Shown here: positions 8,563-19,836 of the stretch, one piece after another
Position numbering within the stretch: the first letter of the stretch is position 1
How the letters are laid out: each line of letters opens with the position of its first letter
NCBI GenBank assembly: GCA_030248225.1
Contig: JASANE010024754.1
Coordinates: 1 to 64,000 of the forward strand
From: Trileptium ribeirensis
Lineage: Eukaryota > Nematoda > Enoplea > Enoplida > Thoracostomopsidae
Reading direction: 5' to 3'
Length of the DNA stretch: 64,000 nt
Notes under the pieces: generated by a model
What the model saw: the letters and a program-made list of their open reading frames with translations, nothing else
Told to the model about the DNA's origin: nothing
Databases searched by the model: none
Translations under genes and position numbers: made by a program

Positions 8563-9299
8563 ATTTTATGAAGTGAGTTATTAAAAAATTATGTAATGAA
8601 GACTATTTTTATATCTTATATCCGATCTGAAAGCAGATGAACTATTTCTAAATATATATACATATATAACATGTATATTTATCACTGTTGCGTTTACCCA
8701 GTTGTTATTTACAACAGTTATTTATTTGTATGGTATATCGGGCGTTTGCAATTTACAGAGGCTACGCTCCGCGACATCTACAAACTTGTGTATTTATACG
8801 GTGGATTTATGTCTACTGCATGAGATTAGTAACATTTTCAAAAAAATTGCAAGCCACAACTAAACGTTAAAATATATTTTGTATTACTGAATAAAATAAT
8901 TTTGCACTATAGATTATCGTGCTTTTTGGCTTTTGCAGTAATGTTATGATTTGTTGCAACAATGGTTATAGTTCAGGAATGAATGGATAGACATTAGTAC
9001 TTTTTTATTTATTGTATTTAACCATCGGCACAAAATCTCACAAGCATCTATACGTCTCTCTAAGTACTTTTTCAAGAGCAGGGATTAACAATTTCAACCT
9101 TTAAGCTAAATTCATGTCTCGTGTTGCTGTTTTCGTCTGTACATTTGAACCGCTAAGGTGGTGTAATGAAATTTGTCACAAAAACATATGACAGGCATAT
9201 TATACTCGCAAGTAGCCACTGCCGTTAAAATGAATAACAGAGCAAAATAACCAATTTTGCATTAAAATAGCATAGCTGTTGTTACTATAACTTGTGACT
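8563..9299. other. AT-rich intergenic sequence
   Basis: Upstream of the channel-like gene. No ORF with recognisable content; nothing else seen. Confidence 0.6.
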
Positions 9300-9545
9300 G
9301 CCTGGCGAGATTTGGTTTAAATTTTTAATATTTGTGTACCTTTATGTTGTATATGTACTATATCATCAATATTTTCAAAGCTGTGGAACAGGTAGGTAAA
9401 AAGCATTATTATAGACAAAATTCTTGTATTTCTACTTTTATGGCTATGAAAGTTTTGTTTCTATTTGAGTCACGGTTTCACTATATGCCTGTCTCTTCTG
9501 CTACATTTGTTAGCTTTATCCAGATTTCAGGTCTGGTATAAGACC
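9300..9545 (+). repeat. dispersed repeat family B, copy 1
   Basis: Aligns with 17655-17870 through a shared order of short blocks: GGTTTAA, TTGTGTA.CTTTA, TGTACTAT.TCATC, AGCATTATT, TTTGTATTTC and AAGGTTTCAC-like. Divergent, no coding content. Confidence 0.45.
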
Positions 9546-9821
9546 TAAAATATTTTTCGGGCCAGCCTTAGTCTAAGTGTTGCTGTTATCGCCGGCATCT
9601 TTGCAATAAACAGTTCTATTGTATTATGGTGCAAGTATGAGTGTTTATTCATTAAACGAGATTATTAGCAATTTGTTGCGATGTACATACGTATATATTA
9701 CTCATGCTTTGTACTGGTCAGCCAACAATTATCAGTAACACTATATCAAACGGTGAAAGCGAAGTATTTAGTTTCCAGTAAGCGTGAGCTTATGTTTTTA
9801 TAGCAGCTATTTATTAATATT

Positions 9822-10135
9822 AGCAAGAGTGCATTAAGCAAGAGTATTATACTTCTCTGCATTGTAAATTTAGCCGTTGTGTGATGATACAGGCGTTTTC
9901 GGCCTGACCCCCCTAGTTTCTGCTTATAAACCGACTGCAGCTGCTTATAAAACGAACCCCCCCAAAAAAAAAAATTGGGGCGCCCGAGCTGCCCCCCTTC
10001 CAGAAACTGGGGGGCTGGGGACGAAGTGCTCCCTCAGAAATCGGGGGAGGGGGTCAGGCCGAAAACGCCCGTATTATCAAACATATCAGTGCAGCGAAGT
10101 ATCATACTCTACCCTAATGCACTCTTGATATTTGT
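9822..10135. mobile_element. long hairpin (foldback) MITE
   Basis: Arms run inward from CAAGAGTGCATTA at about 9824 and its inverse at about 10120-10133. They continue through AGAGTAT.ATACTTC.CTGCA, GAT.ATAC and GGCGTTTTCGGCCTGACCCCC (9892-9912, inverse at 10050-10070). Inside is a further inverted pair CTAGTTTCTG / CAGAAACT. The loop holds an A11 run. The arms are roughly 100 bp each. No coding content. Confidence 0.75.
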
Positions 10136-11419
10136 AATGAACCAATATAAACTAGAGTAAAACAAAGCGAGCGTGGATTTATTTATGGTTGTCGTCAGGC
10201 GTAACGTCTGTAACAAGGGTTGAGCTCGATGTATATGAAAGAGCACCACAGTCGTATTCATTGTGTCACAGAACCTATAATAGCTTTTGTAAAGGCGTAA
10301 AAACAAATTCCGACAAACAAAACTATTTCGACGAATCGGGTTCGCCGACGGTCAACCTTAAAAATCTTAGAAAAGATATGGCACAGTCATGTGTGAGTAT
10401 ATATGACAGCAGCATCGTATTCGACCATATGGGTCGATAGAGGGAGTAGAGGGGTCCCAGGTAAGGCTCGGACCCCAAGCCATATTTACCCCCGCCTCAT
10501 GGAGGGTACGCGCCACCGGCCGCCTCAGCCGCGCGTTGATGCCTCGTAGAAGAAATTTCAGCAAATATTAGGGTAAAATTTAGCAATAGATTACATAAAA
10601 TTTGCAAATTGGCGAAATGTCGATCGGGGGCACGAAGAGGTTGTCACCCATGAGATTCCTCTCCCTCGACGACCTCCCCACAATGATAGGCTAACTTTAG
10701 GGCTACGGACCTTCGACATCTATGTATTCGTTGTACCTAAAACTCTATCAGATCGTTCTAAATATTACGAAAGTAACACCTATATAAGCAAACTACTGAT
10801 GACAGGCTATATTTTTGGAAATCAGCATTGTCGATTCTAACCCCGCTCAAAAACACTAAAATGACATAAAATATTCGTGCTGAACGGTAAATAATTAAAT
10901 CACCGTATCATGCATGCTGAACACCTATCTATAGAATTCCATTTTTGGTACACTGCACCCAACACATAATTAAATAATTCACAAAAGAAACTACATTCTG
11001 GAGGTTGGGTTCGTCGGCCCCGAAACCTGCGATGTTTCTGAATTTCGAATATATTTACGATGAGATGGAGTATTGAAATAGAACAGTTTGTATTAAATTT
11101 TCTGTAAAGTTACTCAGTATGGTTTGTGTTTTCCGAGACATTTCGCTCTGTTCGAAGCAAGATTTGAGTTTAACTTGCTGTTTAAAGGTTCGTATAACAG
11201 TAAAGGCTGTTCGATTAGGGACATGGTGCCTCGGACAAATATTGTAATATGACTTCTACGTGATACAATTTTCCTCATTTTGTATCTTTTAACGAAAATG
11301 ATTCACATGATATAAATCGGAATATATGAGACTGTCCTGTTATTCTAGGCCCGTTAAGTGGGTAACAACTCGATTTGAATTCTGCCACTTTGGTCTGAAA
11401 AAACCTTCATTGAAATATC
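10136..11419. other. non-coding; includes a GC-rich then AAATTT-rich patch
   Basis: Between 10440 and 10680 a GC-rich segment (ggaccccaagcc, gcgccaccggccgcc) passes into a tract of AAATTT/GCAAAT words. Patches with the same make-up recur near 23450, 40400, 48670 and 62620. The rest is AT-rich and I see no gene. Confidence 0.45.
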
Positions 11420-12290
11420 TCTCGAGGAGAAAGCAGTGACATTGGCAATTGTAAAAATCAAGCAATTAAGATCAATTTCAACAAAAGAACTGAGCAAGGC
11501 AGATAATTTGTTAAATACTAAAGAAGATAATAATCTGGAAGTGACAATTAATAAACTTAATGTACATTTATGATGCACGAATTATGTCCATAGGCGCAAC
11601 TAACAATGATAATAGATGAAATCGGGCGAATTTAACCAAAAATTCCAAGAAACAGAATTACGTTAAGTTGCCAAAACCACATATGAGACCATTTGTCGGA
11701 GATCCATTACAATGGCAGAATTTTTGTGACAATTACAACAATACTATTCATAGCAATGGCGAATCTCTCTCATTGATTAAGTTACATATTTAATAACATT
11801 TTTGGTTATGGAGGCCCCACCATATCCCCCACAACATGCAACCATATAGCGCGCCGAGACTATGATAGTGTATCGCTACCGCTGAACGATACTGTCCCCT
11901 CGAATGCACTTGTTGTCCATCTTAGTGATACCGTTACGTCCAATTCCAGGAACAGCACTACGTTAAGTTGCCAAAACCGATATGAGACCACCCCTGACTG
12001 CCGCAGACACCATTACAATCAAATTACAATCAACAACTTCATAGCAAGGCGACCTCTGATTAAGTTACATATTTAAATATAGTGTAGAGATGCCCACAAT
12101 CTAAACCATATAGACGACTACCGCAGCACCGTCACTGAACGATACTGTATCCCCAGAATGCAATTGTTGCTTATTTCGAATCGATACCGTGACAAGTCCT
12201 CCCTGTAGGCGATTTTTTATAACTGTGAAAAGCGTACTCGTATCTTGATTGCTCTGAGACTCCAAGATGAACCGTTTGGACAAAGTTTTA
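11420..12290 (+). pseudogene. BEL/Pao gag remnants, partly duplicated
   Basis: At 11635-11792 the plus strand reads Y-V-K-L-P-K-P, then R-P-F-V-G-D-P-L-Q-W-Q-N-F-C-D-N-Y and I-H-S-N-G-E-S-L-S. This is the typical BEL/Pao gag block (LPK...F-G-D-x-x-x-W-x-x-F...I-H). A decayed second copy of the same nucleotides (cgttaagttgccaaaacc) follows at 11945-12075. A Lys-rich frame at 11420-11573 could be the gag N-terminus. The segment 11865-11940 is also present inverted at about 12125-12195 (CTGAACGATACTGT). All of it is broken by stops. Capsid role is known from the family; this copy is dead. Confidence 0.55.
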
Positions 12291-13084
12291 CGTCCATTAT
12301 TTTATCAAAATTGCCCAAATTTGTTGGCATGAAACTTCATCAACTGGGCTCTAAGCCATGGACCTTGTCTCTGTTGCGATAGCTTCTCCAAGACGAAATA
12401 CACGCCCTCGACATGTGTCAGCACAGCTTCGCACTTTCCCCGTCACCAGCTACTGTTACTGAAAGCACATCTGGCAGTAGGAAATCTTATCCACGTAGCG
12501 ATTACAATGATTCAAAAAGTTACAAACCTCATCTTATGTCATTTTCACTGCTGTCGATTAGTGATAAAAGGTGCCAGTTTGCACGTATTGCAACAGTCTC
12601 ATTGCTGTGCCCAGTGTTCGGTATACCTTGATGTGAAGCTTAGGCGGGCACAGCTCACCGATCGTTTATCTTGTTTGATGAAACATCTTTCGATTTGGGA
12701 CTGCTCAACTCGCCGATTTTACTTCCGCTCTAAAACAGCTGAACACAATCGGATTCTGCGTGAATAAAAATTTGGTTCAACGCAGTCGAATTTAATTGGT
12801 AGCGACATTTCAATTAATGTCGACTGCTCAGATGATTAGCACCATATATTCCACCTGCTAGCACCACTGCGTTGCTTCTTCACTGAGAAAAGCCTTGTTG
12901 CAAACTCTCACCAAGGTATCGGGCATAGAAACATCTCTATCAGCAAGATTGTTGCCAGATACCACCTGTATGAGGTCGTTCGTGACAACCCGCCTTTGTC
13001 ACGACATCGGTTTTCATGTCATAAAAGACGAATATATATCAATACCAAGGTTCTAGGATATTAAACGGAAGTCAGTCACATATC
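12291..13084 (+). pseudogene. probable decayed BEL/Pao interior
   Basis: Lies between the gag-like and RT/RNase H-like pieces. Frames such as C-D-S-F-S-K and C-Q-H-S-F near 12370-12430 might be the decayed gag zinc knuckles, and several short frames follow. I cannot identify a protease with certainty. Confidence 0.3.
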
Positions 13085-13930
13085 ATGTGTGTGAGTTTGA
13101 CGTAATACTACGAAATAGACACAAATTGCGGATTACGGCTAAGCCGTTGAATACTACAAAGAAGGGAAAAGAATATTCAACGCAGTATCGTGAATTATTC
13201 TCGAACTATACAAATTTCAGTTCTCAGATCGCTGAAAGTGTCAAGGGTTCTGGGATATCTACAAAAGTTTTAGGAATTAAATGGACTTGATGCCGATTGA
13301 ACGGGGCTTGACAATGACATTTTGGTATGCATAATAAACAATGTACATAACGTCACAACTAAAAGACATTATCTGAAAGTAATAGCCAGCAAGTTTGATC
13401 CGTGCAGCTTCTATGCTCCAATAATTTATCGGAAAAGAGATTTTGCAAGAAATTTGGAAAAACAATTATAAGAAGAATGATCTATTACCTAAACAAACTG
13501 TCGAACTCTGTCACATATTTCTGAAATGCTTGTCGCAGATCAAAGAAACCTCGATTCCGCGACAGTACAACGGAGACGTTTTTGATCCGGAAGTAACCTA
13601 TGAGTTGCATAACTTCTTCGACGCGTCTGACAACGCAAACTGCGCTGCTATTTACGTTCTAGTAAACTGTCCGCCTTTAATTTGTAGTGACTTAGTGTTT
13701 TGTAAAACTTCAGTTATAGCGCAGTGAACAAACTGTGAATGCTTGAGCTGATAGCCGTAGTCTTCGGTGTTATAGGATTATCAAGTTTGTTGAGTCACAC
13801 TTGAAGATACAGATCAAACACAAATTTTTTGTGGTTGGATTGAAAATGTGTCTCGCACTAGATGTTAGGAAAAAGGTCTCTGGTGTGTTAGTTAGAAATC
13901 GGATTCAAGAAGTCAAATCTTACCTCGCGT
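13085..13930 (+). pseudogene. BEL/Pao RT C-terminus and RNase H remnant
   Basis: At 13250-13290 a K-V-L-G-I-K-W block is the conserved link after the BEL/Pao RT. The frame at 13443-13735 carries P-R-Q-Y, Y-E-L-H-N-F-F-D-A-S-D-N-A and A-I-Y-V-L-V-N, the RNase H start with its D-A-S. After a frameshift, I-Q-I-K-H-K-F-F-V-V, then L-V-R-N-R-I-Q-E-V (13800-13920) match the later F-W-T-D-S and F-V-x-N-R-x-x-E-I region. Several stops and frame changes; no intact enzyme. Confidence 0.65.
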
Positions 13931-14378
13931 TTTAATTTCAGTTCATCACAAGTGACCAAAATCCAGCAGGCCTTCCATCTCGCGGTATTGGTGGACAGAG
14001 ACTGTCTGTCTTATCAATTTGGTAGCGGGCAAGCATTCGTACAAGTCCCCAGATTCTACAGGCAAACTATTAGACTTGAATACAATTGACTGCCCAGATG
14101 AAAAAATCTTGGAAGTCTTCGATGAACAACTTGTCGCTACACAAATTGCAACAACACCCGAGTTGTCACATATCAATCGTTTTTCAACTTTGAACAAGTT
14201 GCTGAGTCTCACCGGCTGGGTTTTCCGTTTTGCCAAAGGAGTACGAAAACAACCAATCCGGTCAGAGTATCTAGAAGCTAACGAAATAGCAGGAGCTATA
14301 CAGTTTAGGGGAAGCGCGTTCAATGGTCCGAATTCAGTGGATTATATTAATAGTAGCATTTGCATGAAATTTCTGTAG
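13890..14378 (+). pseudogene. BEL/Pao connection to integrase, arm 1 of an inverted duplication
   Basis: Just after the NPAD-type block (S-D-Q-N-P-A-G at about 13950) comes Y-K-S-P-D-S-T-G-K and then N-R-F-S-T-L-N-K-L-L-S-L-T-G-W-V-F-R-F (14180-14240). That matches the R-F-S-S-L-x-K-L-L-R-V-T-A-W family block preceding the BEL/Pao integrase. The first 260 bases (13890-14146) have an inverted, similar copy at 14360-14650. Confidence 0.65.
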
Positions 14379-14718
14379 CGACACGTAGTTCATCGAAGAT
14401 TTCCATGTCTTCTTCATCTGGGCAGTTAATTGCAGTCAAGTCTAATAGTTTCCCTGTAGAATCAGGGGACTTGTAGGAATGCTTGTCCGTACCAACAAAT
14501 TGATAAGTCAGATCGTCTCTGATTACCAATACCGCGAGATGGAAGGTCTGCTGGATTTTGATTACTTGTGATGAATTTAAATTGAAACGCGAGGTAAGAT
14601 TTGACTTCTCGAATCCGATTTCTAACGAACACAGAAGAGAATTTTTTTCAAGCATCCAGTGGGAGGCACAATTCCAATCATGCCACCATTCTTCCATCAA
14701 CTGAAAATGTTTAAACAT
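14347..14718 (-). pseudogene. inverted second copy of the BEL/Pao connection segment
   Basis: A 123-residue minus-strand frame repeats Y-K-S-P-D-S-T-G-K-L-L-D-L, N-C-P-D-E and F-D-E-L-R-V-A-T of the plus-strand arm, but is extended upstream (E-E-W-W-H-D). The copies differ at scattered positions. The arrangement is head to head around about 14250. An assembly or transposon-driven inversion could produce it. Confidence 0.65.
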
Positions 14719-15662
14719 GACGAATGTTTTATTTGTTGCGGGGTAGCTATGCTAATGCCAAGTTTCCGAAAGAGACTATGTTCTCGCTTTTGATTCCAAA
14801 TGACAGTCATTTCTCTGAACTTGTCATCTAGTTTGCCAGGCTTTGTCATGCGGAAATAGTGCTTATGTTAACATAGTTGAGGCTGACATATTGGGTTACC
14901 AACGCACACAATATTACAAAAGGTACATTGCAAAATTGCTAAGTGTGTCGTCATGTTGCTAGCGACCCATTTCGTATACCTCCACAGCCTGCTTTGCCAG
15001 ACTTCACAGAATAATAACCACGTTCATTTGGTCACACAGGTATGTCAGTAGCACAGCACTATCTTGACCCATCACATGTAAAATCTACCGGTTCCAATTT
15101 TCGTAAAGTCTGAATCTGTTTATTCACGTGTGCGGAGGTCCTAGCAGTGTATCTGGAGGCAGTCGAGGATTTGTCAGCAATAAAATTTCTTCTATGTCTT
15201 CGTTAATTTGACGCCCTGTACTGTCCTCCCGATCTTCTTGTATCAGATAAAACATGTCCAGCTATTGAACAATATGCTAAGGCCGTTGTTAAAAAGCGTG
15301 TAAGTCGAACGAGGTCCGCAGGATTATTCGTCAAACGGTGGCATTCTTTCGAAGTTCACGACAAAATTAGTACCTTGGATGGGCGGGTTCTATATAGCGA
15401 TGATCGAGATGGTAAAGCAATCATAAAAAAGGAACTTGACAGAAAGACAATTTCAATGTCAGGACATGGTAGGGTAATCACTGAAATTGCCAGTTCGGTA
15501 GTCAGCCGCCCTTTGTTTTACCAAACAGACGGAATAGACGGCACACCTATTACCCTGGCGCATTTTCTGCTACAATTTGGTCGGTTTTCTTCACACTTTT
15601 TAGGCAGTGATGGTGCCGATTATGAACCACGACCTTCACCATATGTTCTTGATATTTCTTGA
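14719..15662 (+). pseudogene. probable BEL/Pao integrase tail
   Basis: Mostly unreadable, but the frame 15375-15662 ends with T-P-I-T-L-A-H-F-L-L-Q-F-G. This resembles the L-T-P-x-H-F-L-I-G motif at the integrase C-terminal end of BEL/Pao pol. Position and strand agree with the pieces before it. Confidence 0.4.
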
Positions 15663-16319
15663 GTAGAAGAAAATACAATCAGTGCTAAATTCGTTCTGAA
15701 ATTCCGTTCAACGAGATTATTCACTAAGCTTTATGAGATATGATTATGATATGATATGAGATTATTCACTAAGCAATGAATTACTTTGACGCAGCACGCA
15801 GTGTGTGACGAAATTCCAATGGTTGGGTCTTCCATATTGATCAAGAAATTCTTTCCGAGAAGTCAATGAAGAATGGGATGGTCTTTTAAATTAATTTCCT
15901 GTTCTGACCTAGTCCTGTCGATCAGCACTCATTCATGTTACTAATACCATATCGATAACCGAGTCATAATATTGCTGTGTCCGATTGAAAGCAAACTCTC
16001 TGAATCGAACCATCTTACGTGTGAAGAAATCGCATAATGGTTATCAGGAACTATTTCAAAGTTATGTTCACAGTCATATAGACTGGGCAAGGATGCTGCG
16101 CAGGTTGCACGCTCCAAAACTGCCCACTTGATAGAATAAGAAAGTGCTATGTAAACAAAGAAATGCCTATCCGAGAATCTCAGTTTGCTATTTTCATTTA
16201 TCACATATTGTTTGCAGAACCACATGGCTTTTCACTTATGTGTCGTGTAATCATCCACTGTCGCGATGTTACATCCATATATCGCAATATGACAATCCAA
16301 TTCACTTAGTCGAAATAGT
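15663..16319. other. unassigned sequence, perhaps element 3' region
   Basis: A short direct repeat (gagattattcactaagc at 15711 and 15760). No identifiable gene. Confidence 0.4.
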
Positions 16320-16768
16320 CCATTGGTATGCAATCTTTCACCAATGCAATCGCTCGGGGCTTTCGAAACAGATGCGCAACAATCGACTTCTCCAAAGTAT
16401 ACTATTAGAAATGGCAAATTGACTAAAACAACGAAAATTTGTACTTACGACAACATGGATGTTCTTTCCAATGGCCGTATCCAGTTGTATCCCGTCAATT
16501 ATGGAAACTGCAAAATCTCATCCGCAAAGGTCTTCACCATTATTTTTCTGCAGATCAGTCCATTGAACAGCATCTTGTATGTGCTCAGCTTCATGGGAAG
16601 CGTTTGGCCCTGCGAAATGAAAGAAGATGGCCAATCGTTTCGATTTACCAATCGTTTCGATGTATCGTTTTCGATGAGAACTTAAAACTAAAATTTTGGG
16701 GCAATAATTGCATCCTGGAAGACGGCGTGAGGAACGGTGATGGATCCAAAGAAGTGAAAGTTCCATGA
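16320..16768 (+). pseudogene. Tc1/mariner-like transposase remnant
   Basis: Frame 16439-16768 reads L-H-G-K-R-L-A-L-R-N-E-R-R-W-P-I, then I-V-F-D-E-N-L-K-L-K-F-W-G-N-N and finally K-E-V-K-V-P. The order resembles the catalytic part of Tc1-type transposases (R-L-x-F-A...W...F-S-D-E-S-K-F-x-L-F-G). The first catalytic Asp is plausible (F-D-E). Ends and inverted repeats were not found. Confidence 0.45.
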
Positions 16769-17654
16769 TGTATATGTAAAAATTCTAACAGTGATACCAA
16801 ATTTCCTTATCCGTTCTCGAGCTATAGGCGTTGTAAAAAACTTTGCGTATCTGCAGTAATCAAGAAACGGGATAATCCATTAATTATCACCTGTACTGTG
16901 AAAATATAAAATAACATTACTTTAACGGTTGCAATGTTATAAATTAAAACCACAATATTTCTCTTGATTTTTGACTAAATGTGGTCGTTTTTAAACGTTA
17001 CTGTTGAAAAATATATATGCAGAAAAATAGATTTACACTTATTTTTATGTTCCGAAACATGGTTTTTGACCACTATTTCTAAAAATGACCAGCATTTCTT
17101 ATAAATGGCCATAAAAACAGCCAGTGTTCGATACCAACATAGTAATGCAAAATTCGAAAAATTAATCTTAACAGCATTTTATAATACCGACTGCCATTGT
17201 GTACATATTGTAAAATTATAAATTATGCCTATTTCGGCAGGCTACAAATCATAAATTTTTGCAAAATTTTGTAGGTCGCGACCTTGCTACGGTCGGTCTT
17301 TACGTCTTTTATTTCTGCAAACATAAGATTGATTGCAGAAATTGATTGCGTCTAACAATCGGCATATTATAGTAAAAGAATTTCCAACATCTCTGGCTTT
17401 CCAGCAGTAGAGTTAAACAACAACCATTTTTAGACGAAAATCAGGACATATTTTGTGGTTTTCGTTTATAACATGGTAACCGCTAAAGTAATGTGGTAAA
17501 AAGTTTCGCGGTATAGGTGATTTTAGGTATTGCACCTGCTGAACTAATATCTAACAAATAAATTGTTAGTGAGTTGAATAAGAGGGCAAAAAATTGTTAG
17601 TTCGTTTCAAAATAACGTCGTTGTTGTTGTTGTTATTGTTACACGCCACTGAGT
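16769..17654. other. AT-rich intergenic sequence
   Basis: No gene seen. A block near 16895-16960 (TACTGTGAAA, then CTTTA.CGGTT.CAATGTT) recurs near 22405-22445, so a further dispersed repeat is present. Confidence 0.45.
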
Positions 17655-17870
17655 CCTGGCATTTGGTTTAATTTTCGACAGCTTGTGTATCTTTAGTATG
17701 TGTACTATCTCATCTATATTTTCTCATATTCTTTGAAACTATGAACCGGACAGATAGCATTATTTAAGCCAAAATTTGTATTTCACTGTGGCTTTTGAAT
17801 AGTCAATTCTATTGAGCTCAAGGTTTCACAGTCTATGTGTCGCTTCTGTGCCACGTAGATATTTTGCGTT
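17655..17870 (+). repeat. dispersed repeat family B, copy 2
   Basis: Divergent match to 9300-9545 in the same orientation; see the block order given there. Confidence 0.45.
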
Positions 17871-18412
17871 CGTGAGCACTGTATCATAAACATGTTATTT
17901 TGTTGTTTTTACTTACTGATTCTTGACATCTTACAGTGCTGCCTTAGAATATTCAAATCATGTAGACCTCATTGCCGTGATACTATCCATCAGGTTATAA
18001 TACATTACACATACTTAGACATAATTCACAATAGGCATTTACTCCCGCGCGGTACTGTACTGGATACCTCATATTTCGAAATGTTAATAGAGCATTTGCA
18101 ATATGCTAGGGAGTGGGAAACTTAATATTATCTAAATTGATATTAAGGCATAATTCAGAATATTCATTATGCAAATCTAGTTTAAATGTTCTACCGCTGG
18201 ATGTGCTCGTGCGAAATCAATGTTGATATTATACATAGCTAATTTTAAAATTAGATGCCGTGCAGAAACTAAGTTAAATTCTACCCGTTATTGGATAGTT
18301 ATAAAATACACCCGCATAACTACTGCAGTTTAAGTTGTAATCAATAATTGATACGACCTAGGTAATCCTGAGGGGCGTTGCGCTGTGTGGTAAGAAACAA
18401 AGAACACCTTAG

Positions 18413-18540
18413 TGCGGGGGGAGGGGTCGGGCGCGGCAACCATCAAAGTTAGGCTTAGGCGTTGTTTGTCATATAAGGACCTAAACTTGGGCTAGGATAA
18501 GGCATAGGATTAGTATATCGAGAAGGGCATGGCATGCGCT
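18413..18540 (+). repeat. dispersed repeat family A, copy 2
   Basis: Opens with a G-rich end (gggggaggggtcgggcgcgg), then TTAGGCTTAGGC, CATATAAGGAC, CTAGGATAAGGC and TTAGTATATCGAGAAGGGCATG. The last part matches the reverse complement of copy 1 closely. Confidence 0.6.
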
Positions 18541-19644
18541 ATACTTACGCTCCTACGGGTAACTTAGATACCTTATACCTATACAGTCCATATACATATT
18601 CAGTTTGAATATGTCTTTGAGCATCCATCAACCTTTAAACGCACAAGCTTATTCACAGTCAAAATATAGACATATCTGCCATATAGATTTTGGCAATAAA
18701 ATTATTACGTTTGATATTCGAGCATTAGGTCGTCTTTACGTTGCATCAGATCCGACCCGAACAGAATTCTGTTCACATTGCATTCGGTCCAATTCGAGCG
18801 GAGAGGACTAATCTCTAACCCTAGTGTGTACGTGTATTTGTATATGTATATATTTTTTGCGCCACTTAATCCCACTCAGATCCGAAAAAAATTGTGCATG
18901 CTATTTCGGATGAAATCAGATGCAGTGTGATCACGGCCTAATATTGGCCTTGAGCAACGAATGGACAAACCGCGACCTGGACCATTCGACAAATGGCGTC
19001 GTTCGCAAGGAAATCAATCTTGCCTTAGTTTTTTTAGTTAACATGATAGCAACTCGTGTTACCGCATTTTTTCCGTAGATATCACCTTAGCTAATAATGT
19101 CATGCAGTGTTTGCACAGAAAATATATCAAATCCTAAAGTTGTAAAACTATAGATTAAATGTAGCCACCAAATTTTTGAAAGGACGCAGATAGTTGTAGT
19201 TACCCATTAATGTACAAACCCAAAAGCGATTGTATCTTTATTAAATATAAATACAAAAAGGCGTGTTAATGCACCATGCATTTCCTGATAACTATATGTT
19301 ATAATTTACAAACGGTGATATACTTAAGGATAACGTGCCACCTGTTGCTTTTACTCCCTTCACCTTTATCGTTCATTGAAAGAACAATCAACCTGCCAGT
19401 GTTCGAGAATTATACATCCGTGCTCTAAATTCTGGCTGCTTGATTCATATATAAAATAACATACATTTTGTCACAATCGTCATTCTGCAAGATTGCTTCA
19501 TTTTTAGTCAGACCGTGCATCATCTGTTTAAGTTGCTGTTTCAGCGTTGCTATTGTACCGTATAAAGGGCAACATTCATTTATCATTAATTTTCATAATG
19601 ATAACTTTGACAGCTCCAACATGTTTGCTAAAAATGCTTATGAT
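18541..19644. other. AT-rich intergenic sequence
   Basis: Nothing recognised. Confidence 0.5.
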
Positions 19645-19836
19645 CCCTTATCGATACGGATTTTAAGCAATGGTCCGAGACACCAGTGCAGACCGTAACT
19701 GATGACAAACCCTTATCGATACGGCTTTTAAGCAATAGTCCGAGACACTAGTGTAGACCGTAGCTGATGACAAACCCTTATAGGTACGGCTTTTAAGCAA
19801 TAGTCCGAGATACCAGTGTCGACAGTAACTGATGTC
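19645..19836. repeat. 65-bp tandem repeat, three copies
   Basis: Units start at 19645, 19710 and 19775 (cccttatcgatacgg). Spacing is exactly 65 bases and similarity is high, with about 5-8 differences between units. Confidence 0.9.
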
